64,000 bases of DNA from Georgenia satyanarayanai (GTDB taxonomy: Bacteria; Actinomycetota; Actinomycetes; Actinomycetales; Actinomycetaceae), in contig NZ_VUKC01000006.1 of the NCBI RefSeq assembly GCF_009193135.1, positions 1 through 64,000 of the forward strand. Reading direction: 5' to 3'. Below are positions 44,919 to 54,149 of this stretch, piece by piece (positions within the stretch are counted from its first letter, which is position 1; each line of letters starts with the position of its first letter). The position numbers and the translations under genes were made by a program. Below the pieces are notes generated by a model. The model did no database searches. It was not told the origin of the DNA and saw only the letters and a program-made list of their open reading frames with translations.

Positions 44919-45460
44919 GCGTCGCTCCTCGGGCGCAGGTCGCCACGCTCGAGCGCCTCGGCGACGAGGGTCGCGAGCCGCTCGACCGGCTCGGTGTCGG
45001 TGTCGACGACGAGGCCGGCGACCTCCTGGTAGAGCGGGCGGCGGGCGTCCATGAGGGCCTTCCACCGGGCGCGCGGACTCTCGACGAGCAGCGGCCGGGC
45101 GCCGGACAGCCCGACGCGCGGCAGCGCCTTGGCCATGGAGACCTCGAGGTAGGCGACCGGCACGGTGAGCAGGGCCGCGCGCGTGTCGGGGTGCTCGACC
45201 GCTCCCCCGCCCAGGGCCACGACGCCGTCGTGCTCGGCCAGCGCCCGGAGGACCTCGGCGTGCTCGAGCTCACGGAAGTACGGCTCGCCGTCCTCGATGA
45301 AGATGTCGCTGATCGTGCGGGCCTCGCGGCGCTCGACGGCGTCGTCGGTGTCGAGGAGCTCGACGCCGAGCAGGCGGGCGAGCACCTGGCCGACCGTGGA
45401 CTTCCCCGCACCCGGTGGGCCGACGAGGACGACGCGGGCACGGGAGACGCGGCTACTCAT
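44915..45460 (-). CDS. aroK: Shikimate kinase
   Basis: AroK phosphorylates shikimate with ATP. The 181-residue product has the P-loop [13 protein letters not shown] (about 12-24), [12 protein letters not shown] (shikimate-binding Asp), [20 protein letters not shown] and the lid Arg in [15 protein letters not shown] 45460 overlaps the aroC stop by four bases (ATGA). Candidate earlier starts lie inside aroC. Confidence 0.96.
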   Translation of the reverse strand: MSSRVSRARVVLVGPPGAGKSTVGQVLARLLGVELLDTDDAVERREARTISDIFIEDGEPYFRELEHAEVLRALAEHDGVVALGGGAVEHPDTRAALLTVPVAYLEVSMAKALPRVGLSGARPLLVESPRARWKALMDARRPLYQEVAGLVVDTDTEPVERLATLVAEALERGDLRPRSDA

Positions 45461-46668
45461 CGCATGCCCTCGGGGATCGACTCGAGGTAGGTGGCGAGGT
45501 TGCGGGAGCACTCGGCGACGGAGTCGCCGCCGGTCTTCTCCAGGAGCGCTTCGGCGAGGACGAGCGCGACCATCGCCTCGGCGACGACGGCGGCCGGCGC
45601 CACCGCGCAGACGTCCGAGCGCTGGTGGATGGCTGTGGCGGCCTCCCCGGTGGAGACGTCGATGGTGCGCAGCGCGCGGGGCACGGTGGAGATGGGCTTG
45701 AGCGCGGCGCGCACGCGGAGCACCTCGCCGTTGCTCATGCCGCCCTCGACGCCGCCGGCCCGGTTGGTGGTGCGCTGCACCCCGCCGTCCTCGCGGACGA
45801 TCTCGTCGTGCGCGACGGACCCGCGGCGGCGCGCGGTGCGGAAGCCGTCCCCGACCTCAACCCCCTTGATCGCCTGGATGCCCATGACGGCGCCGGCCAG
45901 GCGGGCGTCGAGCTTGCGGTCGCCGTGGACGAAGGAGCCGAGGCCCGGCGGCAGGCCGTAGGCGAGGACCTCGACCACGCCGCCGAGGGTGTCCCCGTCC
46001 TTGCGGCAGGCGTCGATCTCCTCGACCATCGCGGCCGACGTGGAGGGGTGGAAGCAGCGGATCGGGTCGGCGTCGAGCGCCGCGACGTCGTCCGGGCCGG
46101 GTGCGGGGGCGTCGTCGGGCACCTCGACGGGGCCGACGGCGACGACGTGGGACACCAGCCGCACCCCGGAGACCTGCTCGAGGACCGCCGCGGCGACGGC
46201 GCCCAGGGCGACACGTGTGGCGGTCTCGCGCGCGCTGGCGCGCTCGAGGACGGGGCGGGCGTCGTCCAGCGCGTACTTCGTCATGCCGACGAGGTCGGCA
46301 TGGCCGGGCCGCGGCCGGGTGAGGGGTCGGTTGCGGGCGATCTCGCGCTGGTCACCGGTGCCGGCGTCGACCTCGAGGAGGCTGGGGTCCACCGGGTCCG
46401 CCGACATCACCGTCTGCCACTTGGGCCACTCGGAGTTGCCGATCTCGATGGCGACGGGCCCGCCCATCGTGCGGCCGTGGCGCACCCCGCCGAGGAGGCG
46501 CACCTCGTCCTGCTCGAACTTCATCCGCGCGCCGCGGCCGTACCCGAGACGCCGCCGCGCGAGCACGGCGCGCAGCTCCTCGGTGCCGAGCTCGACGCCC
46601 GCCGGCACGCCCTCGACCACGCCGACGAGGGCCTCGCCGTGGGACTCCCCTGCTGTCAACCAACGCAT
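45457..46668 (-). CDS. aroC: Chorismate synthase
   Basis: AroC removes phosphate from EPSP to make chorismate using reduced FMN. The 403-residue product starts [20 protein letters not shown] and has the signatures [37 protein letters not shown] and [11 protein letters not shown] with family-typical histidines and arginines. A second ATG a few codons upstream (MPGMRWLTA) is possible, but [11 protein letters not shown] is the usual start. Head of the coupled aroC-aroK-aroB run. Confidence 0.97.
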   Translation of the reverse strand: MRWLTAGESHGEALVGVVEGVPAGVELGTEELRAVLARRRLGYGRGARMKFEQDEVRLLGGVRHGRTMGGPVAIEIGNSEWPKWQTVMSADPVDPSLLEVDAGTGDQREIARNRPLTRPRPGHADLVGMTKYALDDARPVLERASARETATRVALGAVAAAVLEQVSGVRLVSHVVAVGPVEVPDDAPAPGPDDVAALDADPIRCFHPSTSAAMVEEIDACRKDGDTLGGVVEVLAYGLPPGLGSFVHGDRKLDARLAGAVMGIQAIKGVEVGDGFRTARRRGSVAHDEIVREDGGVQRTTNRAGGVEGGMSNGEVLRVRAALKPISTVPRALRTIDVSTGEAATAIHQRSDVCAVAPAAVVAEAMVALVLAEALLEKTGGDSVAECSRNLATYLESIPEGMR

Positions 46669-46727
46669 GCCTGGCATCCTGCCACGGCCCGCCCACACGC
46701 CCGGGAGGCGTCCGGCAGGCGGCGCGC

Positions 46728-47315
46728 TCACAGACCCAGCACGGGCCCCAGCCGGACGGTGAGGGCGCCGGCCACGGCGGCCCCGAGGAGCATCCACGGA
46801 CCGAACGCGATCGCCGTCGTCCGGGTCGCTCGCCCCGCGACGAGGAGGACGAGCCCCGCCACCCCGCCGAGGACGAAGCCGGCCAGCACCCCGAGCACGA
46901 CGGCTCCCCACCCGAGCCACCCCAGCCAGGCCCCGAGCAGCGCCCCGAGCTTGACGTCGCCCATCCCCAGACCCGCCGGGCGCAGCAGGGCGAGGGCGAG
47001 GTAGCCGAGCGCGCAGGCCACGGCGGCGACGGCGGCGCGCACCAGCCCGTCCCAGGCGCCGGAGACGAGCGTGGCGACGAGGAGCAGCAGTGTGAGCGCG
47101 AGGCCGGTCGGTGCGAGCACCGCGTTGGGCAGCCGGTGGCTGGCGAGGTCCTCGGCCGCGAGGAGCACCCCGGCGACGGCGAGGACGAGGGCGGCGGGCA
47201 GGTCGGCGCGCCAGCCGTGGACCAGCACGGTGAGGACGACGGCGAGCACGCAGGCTCCCGCGAGGGGACGCGGTGCCCGCCACCGGCGCGCGGTGGCGGC
47301 CGGCTCAGCCGCCAC
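46728..47315 (-). CDS. Prepilin peptidase (A24 domain only)
   Basis: A24-family aspartic peptidases process type IV prepilins and Flp pilins in the membrane. The 195-residue product has about six helices and both catalytic aspartates: D56 in [12 protein letters not shown] and D120 in [14 protein letters not shown]. It lacks the N-terminal methyltransferase domain, so it is a short TadV/CpaA-like form. It sits between aroE and aroC; its first codons overlap the last codons of aroE by 11 bases. No pilin gene is in the window. Confidence 0.88.
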   Translation of the reverse strand: MAAEPAATARRWRAPRPLAGACVLAVVLTVLVHGWRADLPAALVLAVAGVLLAAEDLASHRLPNAVLAPTGLALTLLLLVATLVSGAWDGLVRAAVAAVACALGYLALALLRPAGLGMGDVKLGALLGAWLGWLGWGAVVLGVLAGFVLGGVAGLVLLVAGRATRTTAIAFGPWMLLGAAVAGALTVRLGPVLGL

Positions 47316-48240
47316 GGCGGGCGAGGGCGTCGGTGAGCGCCCCCCGCATCGCCTCGAGCGGGGCCGCGCGCCCGGTCATGAGGCGCACCTGCTCGGCGGC
47401 CTGGTGGAGGAGCATCGCCCAGCCCGGCGCCACGGTGCCTCCCCCGGCGGTGAAGCCGGCAGCCAGGCGGCTGGGCCACGGGTCGTAGGCGACGTCGAGG
47501 AGGACGCGTCCGGACGTGCCGCCGCCGGAGGCGAGGTGGTCACCGAGCTCGTCGCCCGCGCCCGCGGGGAGGGTGGAGACGGTGACGTCGGCCGAGGTGA
47601 CGGCGTCGGCGGCCTGCTTCACCGTGGACCAGCGGCGCAGGGTGGCGTGGACACCCATCCGGTGGGCCGCACGCTGCAGCGCACCGGCGCGGGCAGGGTT
47701 GCGGACGAGGACGAGGGAGTCGGTGATGCCCAGCTCGGCGAGCGCGGCGAGGGTGGACGCGGCGGTGGCCCCTCCCCCGAGCACGACGGCGCCCGTGGGC
47801 CGCCAGCCCGCCGTCCCCGCGGCCTCGCGCAGGGCGGCGACGATGCCGTGGACGTCGGTGTTCGCCCCGACGACCAGCCCGCGCCCGGGACCGGGCTGGA
47901 CGATGAGGGTGTTGACCGCGCCGACGACCTCCGCGAGCGGGTCGACGACGTCGGCCACCTCGAGCGCGACGTGCTTGAGAGGCATGGTGAGCGAGAGGCC
48001 CGCCCACTGCGCGTCGAGGGACGCGACGACGCCGGCGAGCTCGTGCGCGTCGACCTCCGCCAGCCCGTACACCCACTCCAGCCCCAGGGCCGCGTAGGCG
48101 GCGCCGTGGAGGACGGGTGAGAGGGAGTGGCGCACCGGCTTGCCGAGGACGGCGGCCCGCCGGGCCCCGGCCGGCAGCGCGCCGGCCGGGAGCACGTCGT
48201 AGGTGGGCAGCGCGGGGCCGCCCGGCTCACCGCCGTTCAC
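47305..48240 (-). CDS. aroE: Shikimate 5-dehydrogenase
   Basis: AroE reduces 3-dehydroshikimate to shikimate with NADPH. The 311-residue product has the substrate site RRAAVLGKPVRHSLSPVLHG and the catalytic Lys in SLTMPLKHVALE, the nucleotide loop VVLGGGATAASTLAALAEL, and ANTDVHGI. A 25-residue N-terminal extension precedes the fold. Starts with GTG 48240, one base behind the mltG stop, so it is part of the alaS-ruvX-mltG-aroE run. Confidence 0.95.
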   Translation of the reverse strand: MNGGEPGGPALPTYDVLPAGALPAGARRAAVLGKPVRHSLSPVLHGAAYAALGLEWVYGLAEVDAHELAGVVASLDAQWAGLSLTMPLKHVALEVADVVDPLAEVVGAVNTLIVQPGPGRGLVVGANTDVHGIVAALREAAGTAGWRPTGAVVLGGGATAASTLAALAELGITDSLVLVRNPARAGALQRAAHRMGVHATLRRWSTVKQAADAVTSADVTVSTLPAGAGDELGDHLASGGGTSGRVLLDVAYDPWPSRLAAGFTAGGGTVAPGWAMLLHQAAEQVRLMTGRAAPLEAMRGALTDALARRGG

Positions 48241-48241
48241 G

Positions 48242-49411
48242 TCAGCCCTCGTCGTCGCTCGGGTTCGTCGCCAGCCACTCGCGGAAGAGCTCCTGGTTCT
48301 GCAGGTGCTCGGAGTAGTCGCCGGTGAAGCGTGTCTCGCCGGTGTCGAGGTTGACGGTGACGAAGTAGCACCAGTCGCCCTCGGGCGGGTCGAGGACGGC
48401 CTCGATGGCCGCGACGCCGGGGGCGCCGATCGGCGTGGGCGGCAGCCCGGGGTGGATGCGGGTGTTGTAGGGGTTGTCCGCGTTGTCCAGCTCCGAGCGC
48501 TCGGGCACGCCGCCGGAGCGGCCCACGCCGTAGTTGATCGTCGAGTCCATCCCGATGAGGCCGTCGTCGCTGCAGTTCTGCAGGCGGTTCTCCAGGACGC
48601 GGGCGACCTTCCCCTGGTCCTCCTCCCGGTTGACCTCGTGCTCGATGATCGAGGCGCGGGTGAGGACGTCGTGCTGCTGGTCGGCGGGCACGTCGAGGGA
48701 CTCGAGCGTGGTCCTCGTCTGCGCGACCATGGCGGCGAGGATGGCGGTGGCGTCCGCGTCGGGCTCCAGGGTGTACGTCGCGGCGGCGAACCAGCCCTCG
48801 GGGTTGTCCGCGGCCTGCTCGGGCAGGCCGATCGCCTCGCGGTCCGCGGCGGCGGCCTCGACCTCCTCGAGGGGGATCTGGGCGACGCTGGCGATGCGCT
48901 CGAAGATCTGCTCGGCCCGCCAGCCCTCGGGCACGGTGATCCGCAGCTCGGACTTGTTCGCGGGGTTGAGGAGCGCGGTGACGGCGTCCTCCGCGCGCAT
49001 CTGACCGAGGAGCTCGTAGGTGCCGGGCTGGATCTGCGCGGCGTCGGGGTTGGCGCTGAAGGCCTGGACGAAGGCCTGCTGGGAGGCGACGACACCGGCC
49101 TCGACGAGGGTGCTGCCCATCGCGGCCCCGGTGGCGCCCTCCTCGATGACGACGGGCACGCTGCCCGAGCCCGGGCCGGGGTAGTCCTCGGCGACGGGCG
49201 CGTCGGAGCCGTCGAAGAGGGGCCGCAGGACGAGGAAGCCGCCGACGCCGAGGGCCACGACGAGCAGGAGGCTCAGGACGACGGCGACGGCGGTGCGCCG
49301 ACGGCGACGACGCTTGCGCTCGGCCCGGTCGCGTCGAGCGGAGCGTCGCTCGACGGACGAGCGGGGCTCTGGCTCGTCGGCCAGCAGGGCCTGGTCGAAG
49401 AGGTCGCTCAC
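48242..49411 (-). CDS. mltG: Endolytic murein transglycosylase MltG
   Basis: MltG is a membrane-anchored transglycosylase that cuts nascent glycan strands. The 389-residue product has a basic cytoplasmic N terminus (ERKRRRRRR), one membrane helix (TAVAVVLSLLLVVALGVGGFL), a LysM-like region and the catalytic YceG domain with the family glutamate in TRASIIEHEVN. The HPGLPPTPIGAPGVAAIEA signature follows. GTG 49411 overlaps the ruvX stop (GTGA). This ruvX-mltG-aroE order is conserved in actinobacteria. Confidence 0.94.
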   Translation of the reverse strand: MSDLFDQALLADEPEPRSSVERRSARRDRAERKRRRRRRTAVAVVLSLLLVVALGVGGFLVLRPLFDGSDAPVAEDYPGPGSGSVPVVIEEGATGAAMGSTLVEAGVVASQQAFVQAFSANPDAAQIQPGTYELLGQMRAEDAVTALLNPANKSELRITVPEGWRAEQIFERIASVAQIPLEEVEAAAADREAIGLPEQAADNPEGWFAAATYTLEPDADATAILAAMVAQTRTTLESLDVPADQQHDVLTRASIIEHEVNREEDQGKVARVLENRLQNCSDDGLIGMDSTINYGVGRSGGVPERSELDNADNPYNTRIHPGLPPTPIGAPGVAAIEAVLDPPEGDWCYFVTVNLDTGETRFTGDYSEHLQNQELFREWLATNPSDDEG

Positions 49412-49902
49412 GCCTCAGCCTCCATTCCGTGGTCGACGAGCTCCCCCGCCGGCTGACCTGTCCGGCGCTCCTGGTCCAGGGCTGCCTGGAGGATCATGAC
49501 GGCGGCGACCTGGTCGACCACCGCCCGGTGGCGTCGCCCCGGCCGGCCCGACCGGTGCAGCGCCTGGTGGGCGCTGACGGTCGTCAGCCGCTCGTCGACG
49601 AGCCTGACGGGCACGGGGTCACACACCCGCGCCAGCTCCCCAGCGTACTCCCGCGCCAGCGCGGCAGCATGCCCTTCGCCGCCGGAGAGCTGGCGGGGCA
49701 GGCCGACGACGACGGCCACCGCCTCCAGCTCCCGGACGATGTCGGCGACCCTCCGCAGCTGGACGGGGCGGTCACCGGTCACCGTCTCGACCGGGGTGGC
49801 GAGCAGACCGTCCGCGTCGCTGCGTGCGAGGCCGACCCGCACCGCACCGACGTCGACGCCGATCCGCGTGCCGCGGACGAAGGCCGAGGCCTGGTCACTC
49901 AT
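49408..49902 (-). CDS. ruvX: YqgF/RuvX-type Holliday junction resolvase-like protein
   Basis: YqgF/RuvX proteins have an RNase H fold; roles in 16S rRNA maturation and junction resolution have been reported. The 164-residue product has the catalytic start RGTRIGVDVGAVRVGLARSD, VVVGLPRQLSGGEG and the DERLTTVSAHQAL motif, with the last Asp in VVDQVAAVMIL. ATG 49902 overlaps the alaS stop (ATGA). Confidence 0.93.
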   Translation of the reverse strand: MSDQASAFVRGTRIGVDVGAVRVGLARSDADGLLATPVETVTGDRPVQLRRVADIVRELEAVAVVVGLPRQLSGGEGHAAALAREYAGELARVCDPVPVRLVDERLTTVSAHQALHRSGRPGRRHRAVVDQVAAVMILQAALDQERRTGQPAGELVDHGMEAEA

Positions 49903-52595
49903 CGAGCGACCACGCCCCGCACGTCGTCCACGACCCCGTCGAGGGCAACCGGGACCGCGGCCGGGTCGGTGCCACCGCCCTGCGCGACGTCGTCCTTGCC
50001 GCCGCCCCCGCCGCCGAGCCGGCCGGCAGCACCGCGGACGAGCTGCCCGGCCCGGAGGCCGGCCTCGCGCGCCGGGGCGTTGGTCGCGATGACGACGGCC
50101 GGGCGGCCGTTGCTCGTGCCGGCGACGGCGACGACGGCGGGACGGGAGTCACCGAGACGTCCCCGGACGTCGAGCACGAGGGTGCGCAGGTCGTCTCCCC
50201 CGGCGACCTCGCCGGCGTCGTGGGCGACGACGAGGGTGCCGTCGACGTCCCGGGCGCTGTCGGCCAGAGCCCCGGCGCCGGCCAGGAGCTGCTGGCGCCG
50301 GACGGCGGCCAGCTCCTTCTCGGCGGCCTTGAGGCGGCTCATGAGGGAGGAGACACGCTCGGGCAGCTCCTCGGGGCGACCGCCGAGCAGGCTCGTGACC
50401 TGCCCGACCAGAGCGTGCTCCCGGGCCTGGAAGCCGTAGGCACCCGCCCCGACGAGGGCGTCGACGCGGCGCACACCGGAGCCGATGGAGGACTCCCCGA
50501 GCAGCGTGATGCGGCCGATGTTGCCGGTCCGCGGCACGTGGGTCCCCGCGCACAGCTCGCGAGACCAGTCCCCGCCGATCGACACGACGCGTACCCGCGA
50601 GCCGTACTTCTCCCCGAAGAGCGCCATCGCGCCCGAGGCCTTGGCGTCCTCGATGTCCATGACCTCGTCGGTGACGTCGAGGTCCTCGGCGAGCTGGCTG
50701 TTGACGCGCTCCTCGATCTCGCCGATGACCGCGGACGGCACCTGGGCTCCGTGCCGGAAGTCGAGGCGCAGCCGCGAGGGAGCGTTCTCCGAACCGGCCT
50801 GCGTGGCCTGCTCGCCGAGCGACTCGTGCAGCGCCTTGTGGACCATGTGGGTCGCCGAGTGCGCGCGCGCGATCGCGGTGCGGCGGGCGGTGTCGATGCT
50901 CGCGACACCGGTCTCGTCGACCGTGACGGTGCCCTCGGTGAGGCGGCCGCGGTGGACGACGAGGCCCTTGACCGGGGCCTGGACGTCGTCGACCGCGACG
51001 ATGCCGCCGCCCTGGAGGCTGATGGTGCCCTGGTCGGCGAGCTGGCCGCCCGCCTCGGCGTAGAACGGCGTGCGGTCGAGGACGACCTCGACGTCGGCGG
51101 GTGCCGTGGCGGCGGGCACCGGCTGCCCGTCGACGAGGAGGCCGACGAGGCGGGCCTCCGCCGTCGTGTCGGTGTAGCCGAGGAAGAGCGTGCTGCCGCC
51201 CAGGCGGTCCTGCAGCTCGCGGTAGTGGGCCGGGTCGACGTGACCGGACTTCTTCGCCAGCGCGTCGGCGCGCGCACGCTCGCGCTGCTCGGCCATGAGG
51301 TCCCGGAAGCCCTGCTCGTCGACGGCCACGCCCTGCTCGGCGGCCATCTCGAGGGTGAGGTCGATGGGGAAGCCGTAGGTGTCGTGGAGCGCGAAGGCGT
51401 CGGTGCCGGGCAGCTGCGCGCGGCCGGTGTCCCGGGCGGCGGCCTTGGCGCGGCTCACCGCGGTGTCGAGGATCGTCGTGCCGGCGACGAGGGTGCGGCG
51501 GAAGGCCTCCTCCTCGCCGTAGGCGACGTCGCTGATGCTCGCGAAGTCACGCTCGAGCTCGGGGTAGGACGGGGACATCGCGTCCTTGACCACGGGGAGC
51601 AGCGCGGGCAGGACGGGCTCGTCGACCCCGAGGAGGCGCACCGAGCGCACCGCGCGGCGGATGAGGCGGCGCAGGACGTAACCGCGCCCGTCGTTGCCCG
51701 GGCGCACGCCGTCGCCGATGAGCATGAGGGCCGAGCGGACGTGGTCGGCGACGATGCGCATCCGGACGTCGTCCTCGCCGTCGGCGCCGTAGCGGCGGCC
51801 GGTGAGCTCCTGGGTCGTCGCGATGAGCGGGTAGACCTCGTCGGTCTCGTACATGTTCGCCTTGCCCTGGAGGAGGTAGGCGATGCGCTCCAGGCCGGCG
51901 CCGGTGTCGATGCTCTTGTGCTCGAGCTCGCGCAGCAGCGGGTAGTCCTTCCCGGTGCCCTCACCGCGGAGGTACTGGTCGAAGACGAGGTTCCAGATCT
52001 CGAGGTACCGGTCACCGCCCGGGTCGACCGTGCCGCCCTCGGCCTCCGGGCCGAACTCGGGACCGCGGTCGTAGTGGAACTCCGCGCAGGGGCCGGCGGG
52101 GCCGGGCTGACCGGTGTCCCAGAAGTTCTCCTCGCGGGGCAGGCGCACGATGTGCCGCTCGTCCACACCGATGTGCTGGAGCGCGGCGTGGGCCTCGGTG
52201 TCCTGGTCCCACGTGGTCACCCACAGGCGGTCCCCGTCCAGCCCGTAGCCACCGTCGGCCTGGGACGTGGTGAGGAGGTCCCAGGCGAAGCCGATCGCGC
52301 CCTCCTTGAAGTAGTCACCGAAGGAGAAGTTGCCGTTCATCTGGAAGAACGTGCCGTGGCGCGTGGTGCGCCCGACGTTCTCGATGTCGTTGGTGCGCAG
52401 GCACTTCTGGACCGAGGCGACGCGCGGCCACGGCGCCTCCTGCGTCCCGACGATGTAGGGGATGAAGGGCACCATGCCGGCGATCGTGAAGAGGATCGAC
52501 GGGTCCGGCGACACCAGCGGCACGCTCGGCGCGATGTGGTGGTCGTGCTTGGCGAAGTACTCGAGCCAGCGGGAGCGGATCTCGGCGGTGCGCAA
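49899..52595 (-). CDS. alaS: Alanyl-tRNA synthetase
   Basis: AlaS charges tRNA-Ala and edits misacylated serine. The 898-residue product starts RTAEIRSRWLEYFAKHDH and has class II motifs (QKCLRTNDIENVG, WNLVFDQYLR), the editing site HSATHMVHKAL, the CAGTHVPRTGNIG metal motif, and a C-terminal DHHA1 domain with a glycine-rich GGGGGGKDDVAQGGG. The start codon that fits the family is an unusual TTG at 52595, with GAGG about seven bases before it. Cotranscribed with ruvX. Confidence 0.97.
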   Translation of the reverse strand: MRTAEIRSRWLEYFAKHDHHIAPSVPLVSPDPSILFTIAGMVPFIPYIVGTQEAPWPRVASVQKCLRTNDIENVGRTTRHGTFFQMNGNFSFGDYFKEGAIGFAWDLLTTSQADGGYGLDGDRLWVTTWDQDTEAHAALQHIGVDERHIVRLPREENFWDTGQPGPAGPCAEFHYDRGPEFGPEAEGGTVDPGGDRYLEIWNLVFDQYLRGEGTGKDYPLLRELEHKSIDTGAGLERIAYLLQGKANMYETDEVYPLIATTQELTGRRYGADGEDDVRMRIVADHVRSALMLIGDGVRPGNDGRGYVLRRLIRRAVRSVRLLGVDEPVLPALLPVVKDAMSPSYPELERDFASISDVAYGEEEAFRRTLVAGTTILDTAVSRAKAAARDTGRAQLPGTDAFALHDTYGFPIDLTLEMAAEQGVAVDEQGFRDLMAEQRERARADALAKKSGHVDPAHYRELQDRLGGSTLFLGYTDTTAEARLVGLLVDGQPVPAATAPADVEVVLDRTPFYAEAGGQLADQGTISLQGGGIVAVDDVQAPVKGLVVHRGRLTEGTVTVDETGVASIDTARRTAIARAHSATHMVHKALHESLGEQATQAGSENAPSRLRLDFRHGAQVPSAVIGEIEERVNSQLAEDLDVTDEVMDIEDAKASGAMALFGEKYGSRVRVVSIGGDWSRELCAGTHVPRTGNIGRITLLGESSIGSGVRRVDALVGAGAYGFQAREHALVGQVTSLLGGRPEELPERVSSLMSRLKAAEKELAAVRRQQLLAGAGALADSARDVDGTLVVAHDAGEVAGGDDLRTLVLDVRGRLGDSRPAVVAVAGTSNGRPAVVIATNAPAREAGLRAGQLVRGAAGRLGGGGGGKDDVAQGGGTDPAAVPVALDGVVDDVRGVVAR

Positions 52596-52631
52596 TGGGA
52601 CCTCGGGGGAAGGGTCGGGAGGGACGGAGGG

Positions 52632-52865
52632 TCAGTGCTGGCCGTCGCGGGCGCGGGCCGCGGCCTCGACGACGGCGTCGTCGGGCAGCAGCCGCTCGCG
52701 CAGCTCGGCCTCGCGGGCGGCGTAGTCGGCGCGGAAGCCCTCGACCCGGGCCCGCACGCCGGCGGCGACGGCATCGAGCCGGGCGCCGACACCGCGGCGC
52801 ACGGCGGGGGTGGCGAGGACGACGACGGCGACGAGCGTGACGCCGACGGCAGCGGTGCGACGCAT
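52632..52865 (-). CDS. Hypothetical small membrane-anchored protein
   Basis: A 77-residue protein with one N-terminal hydrophobic helix (TAAVGVTLVAVVVLATPAV) and a charged helical tail (REAELRERLLPDDAV). I do not recognise a named family. Short proteins of this kind occur between DUF948 and alaS genes in other actinobacteria. Its start overlaps the stop of the upstream DUF948 gene by one base (TGATG), and alaS follows 36 bases later, so it is probably real and cotranscribed. Confidence 0.7.
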   Translation of the reverse strand: MRRTAAVGVTLVAVVVLATPAVRRGVGARLDAVAAGVRARVEGFRADYAAREAELRERLLPDDAVVEAAARARDGQH

Positions 52866-53212
52866 CAGGCGCCCCGCCGGAAGGCCCGCCGCACGGCGTA
52901 GGAGAACGCGGCCACCTTGATGAGCGGTCCCCCGACGGTCGCGGAGACGAGCGTGGTCAGCGCCGAGACGTTCTGGGACACCTCGGTCGCGGCCGTGGTG
53001 ACGGCGTCGACCTTCACCAGCTGGGCGTTGCTCGCCGCGATCGTGGCGGCGGCCTCGTCGACGACGGGCAGGGCGTGGGCGGTGACCTCACGGACCGAGT
53101 CGGTCGCGGCGTCGAGCACCTTGCCGACCTTGAGGAGGGGGACGGCGAGGAAAGCCACGAGCGCGAGGAACGCGACGGCTGCCACGATCCCGGCGATGTC
53201 GCCGATGTTCAT
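52865..53212 (-). CDS. DUF948 domain membrane protein
   Basis: A 115-residue DUF948 protein with one N-terminal membrane helix (IAGIVAAVAFLALVAFLAVPL) and a long helical tail of hydrophobic heptads that probably forms a coiled coil (VREVTAHALPVVDEAAATIA). The family is widespread in Gram-positives without a firm role. Its place between rpsD and alaS is conserved in actinobacteria. ATG 53212. Confidence 0.85.
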   Translation of the reverse strand: MNIGDIAGIVAAVAFLALVAFLAVPLLKVGKVLDAATDSVREVTAHALPVVDEAAATIAASNAQLVKVDAVTTAATEVSQNVSALTTLVSATVGGPLIKVAAFSYAVRRAFRRGA

Positions 53213-53265
53213 CTGCAGGCTCCTAGGTCTGGCGGGTGCTGCGGGAAGGCTACCCGGAAATGTCC

Positions 53266-53302
53266 GCGCCCCGGGTACCGGCGTGGCCGGCGCCCGGGGC
53301 GC
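53266..53302 (-). terminator. Terminator after rpsD
   Basis: GCGCCCCGGG (53266-53275) and CCCGGGGCGC (53293-53302) form a perfect ten-base stem, with a further CCGG/CCGG pairing inside the 17-base loop. It begins 18 bases beyond the rpsD stop. Confidence 0.85.
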
Positions 53303-53320
53303 GGTGTCGTGCAGGGTGGG

Positions 53321-53953
53321 TCAGCGCGAGTAGTACTCGACGACCAGCTGCACGTCACAGGTGACGGGGACCTCGTCGCGCTTGGGGCGACGGACGAGCT
53401 GGACCCGGAGCTTCTCCAGCGCGACGTCGAGGTAGCCCGGGACGTCGGGCAGGACGTCGCGGTGGGCACCGGCGGCAGCGATCTGGAACGGCGTCATGGT
53501 CTGGCTCTTCGGCTTGACCTGGATGACCTGGCCCGGCTTCACGCGGAAGGAGGGGCGGTCGACGAGCTTGCCGTCCACGAGGATGTGGCGGTGCACGACG
53601 GCCTGGCGGGCCTGGGCGATCGTGCGGGCGAAGCCGGCGCGGAGCACGAGGGCGTCGAGGCGCATCTCGAGCAGCTCGACGAGCGACTCACCGGTCAGGC
53701 CGGACTCCTTGCGGGCCTCCTCGAAGACGCGGGTCATCTGGGCCTCGCGCAGGCCGTACTGCGCGCGCAGACGCTGCTTCTCCTTGAGCCGGACGGCGTA
53801 GTCGGACTCGGTCCGACGACGGGCGCGGCCGTGCTCACCGGGCGGGTAGGGACGCTTCTCGAAGTGCTTGACCGCCTTGGGGGTCAGCGCGATGCCGAGG
53901 GCGCGGGACAGGCGCACCTGGCGGCGCGACCGTGCCTGGTTGTTCTTGCTCAT
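53321..53953 (-). CDS. rpsD: 30S ribosomal protein S4
   Basis: S4 nucleates assembly of the 30S body and binds 16S rRNA. The 210-residue product begins MSKNNQARSRRQVRLSRALG, lacks the N-terminal zinc cysteines (the C-minus form), and has the S4 RNA-binding fold (MRLDALVLRAGFARTIAQAR and QAVVHRHILVDGKLVDRPSF). A standalone rpsD outside the alpha operon is usual for actinobacteria. The long 5' leader contains a UUCG-capped stem-loop. Confidence 0.96.
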   Translation of the reverse strand: MSKNNQARSRRQVRLSRALGIALTPKAVKHFEKRPYPPGEHGRARRRTESDYAVRLKEKQRLRAQYGLREAQMTRVFEEARKESGLTGESLVELLEMRLDALVLRAGFARTIAQARQAVVHRHILVDGKLVDRPSFRVKPGQVIQVKPKSQTMTPFQIAAAGAHRDVLPDVPGYLDVALEKLRVQLVRRPKRDEVPVTCDVQLVVEYYSR

Positions 53954-54039
53954 GCGTGTACTTCCTGTCGTTGTGACGTCACGCGAGCGGGAGAGCTCCC
54001 GCCGCGCGGGGCCGACCATCAAAGGCTGGGACCCCAGGT

Positions 54040-54057
54040 GGCTGCCCGAAGGCAACC
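54040..54057 (-). promoter_or_regulatory. UUCG-capped stem-loop in the rpsD leader
   Basis: On the rpsD strand GGTTGCC-TTCG-GGCAGCC forms a seven-base stem (one G-U) closed by the very stable UUCG tetraloop. A TAGTCT -10-like element lies at about 54062-54067, so the transcript would begin near this stem and have a 5' leader of about 100 bases. S4 proteins repress their own mRNA in several bacteria, so an autoregulatory leader is plausible. Function is inferred only. Confidence 0.5.
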
Positions 54058-54149
54058 GGTCCAGACTACCAGCGCCCTCCCGCCGCCGACGTAGCCGCCC
54101 TGTGACCTCCGCCGCACCCCGGCACCCAGGCACCCACCCCGATGGCACC

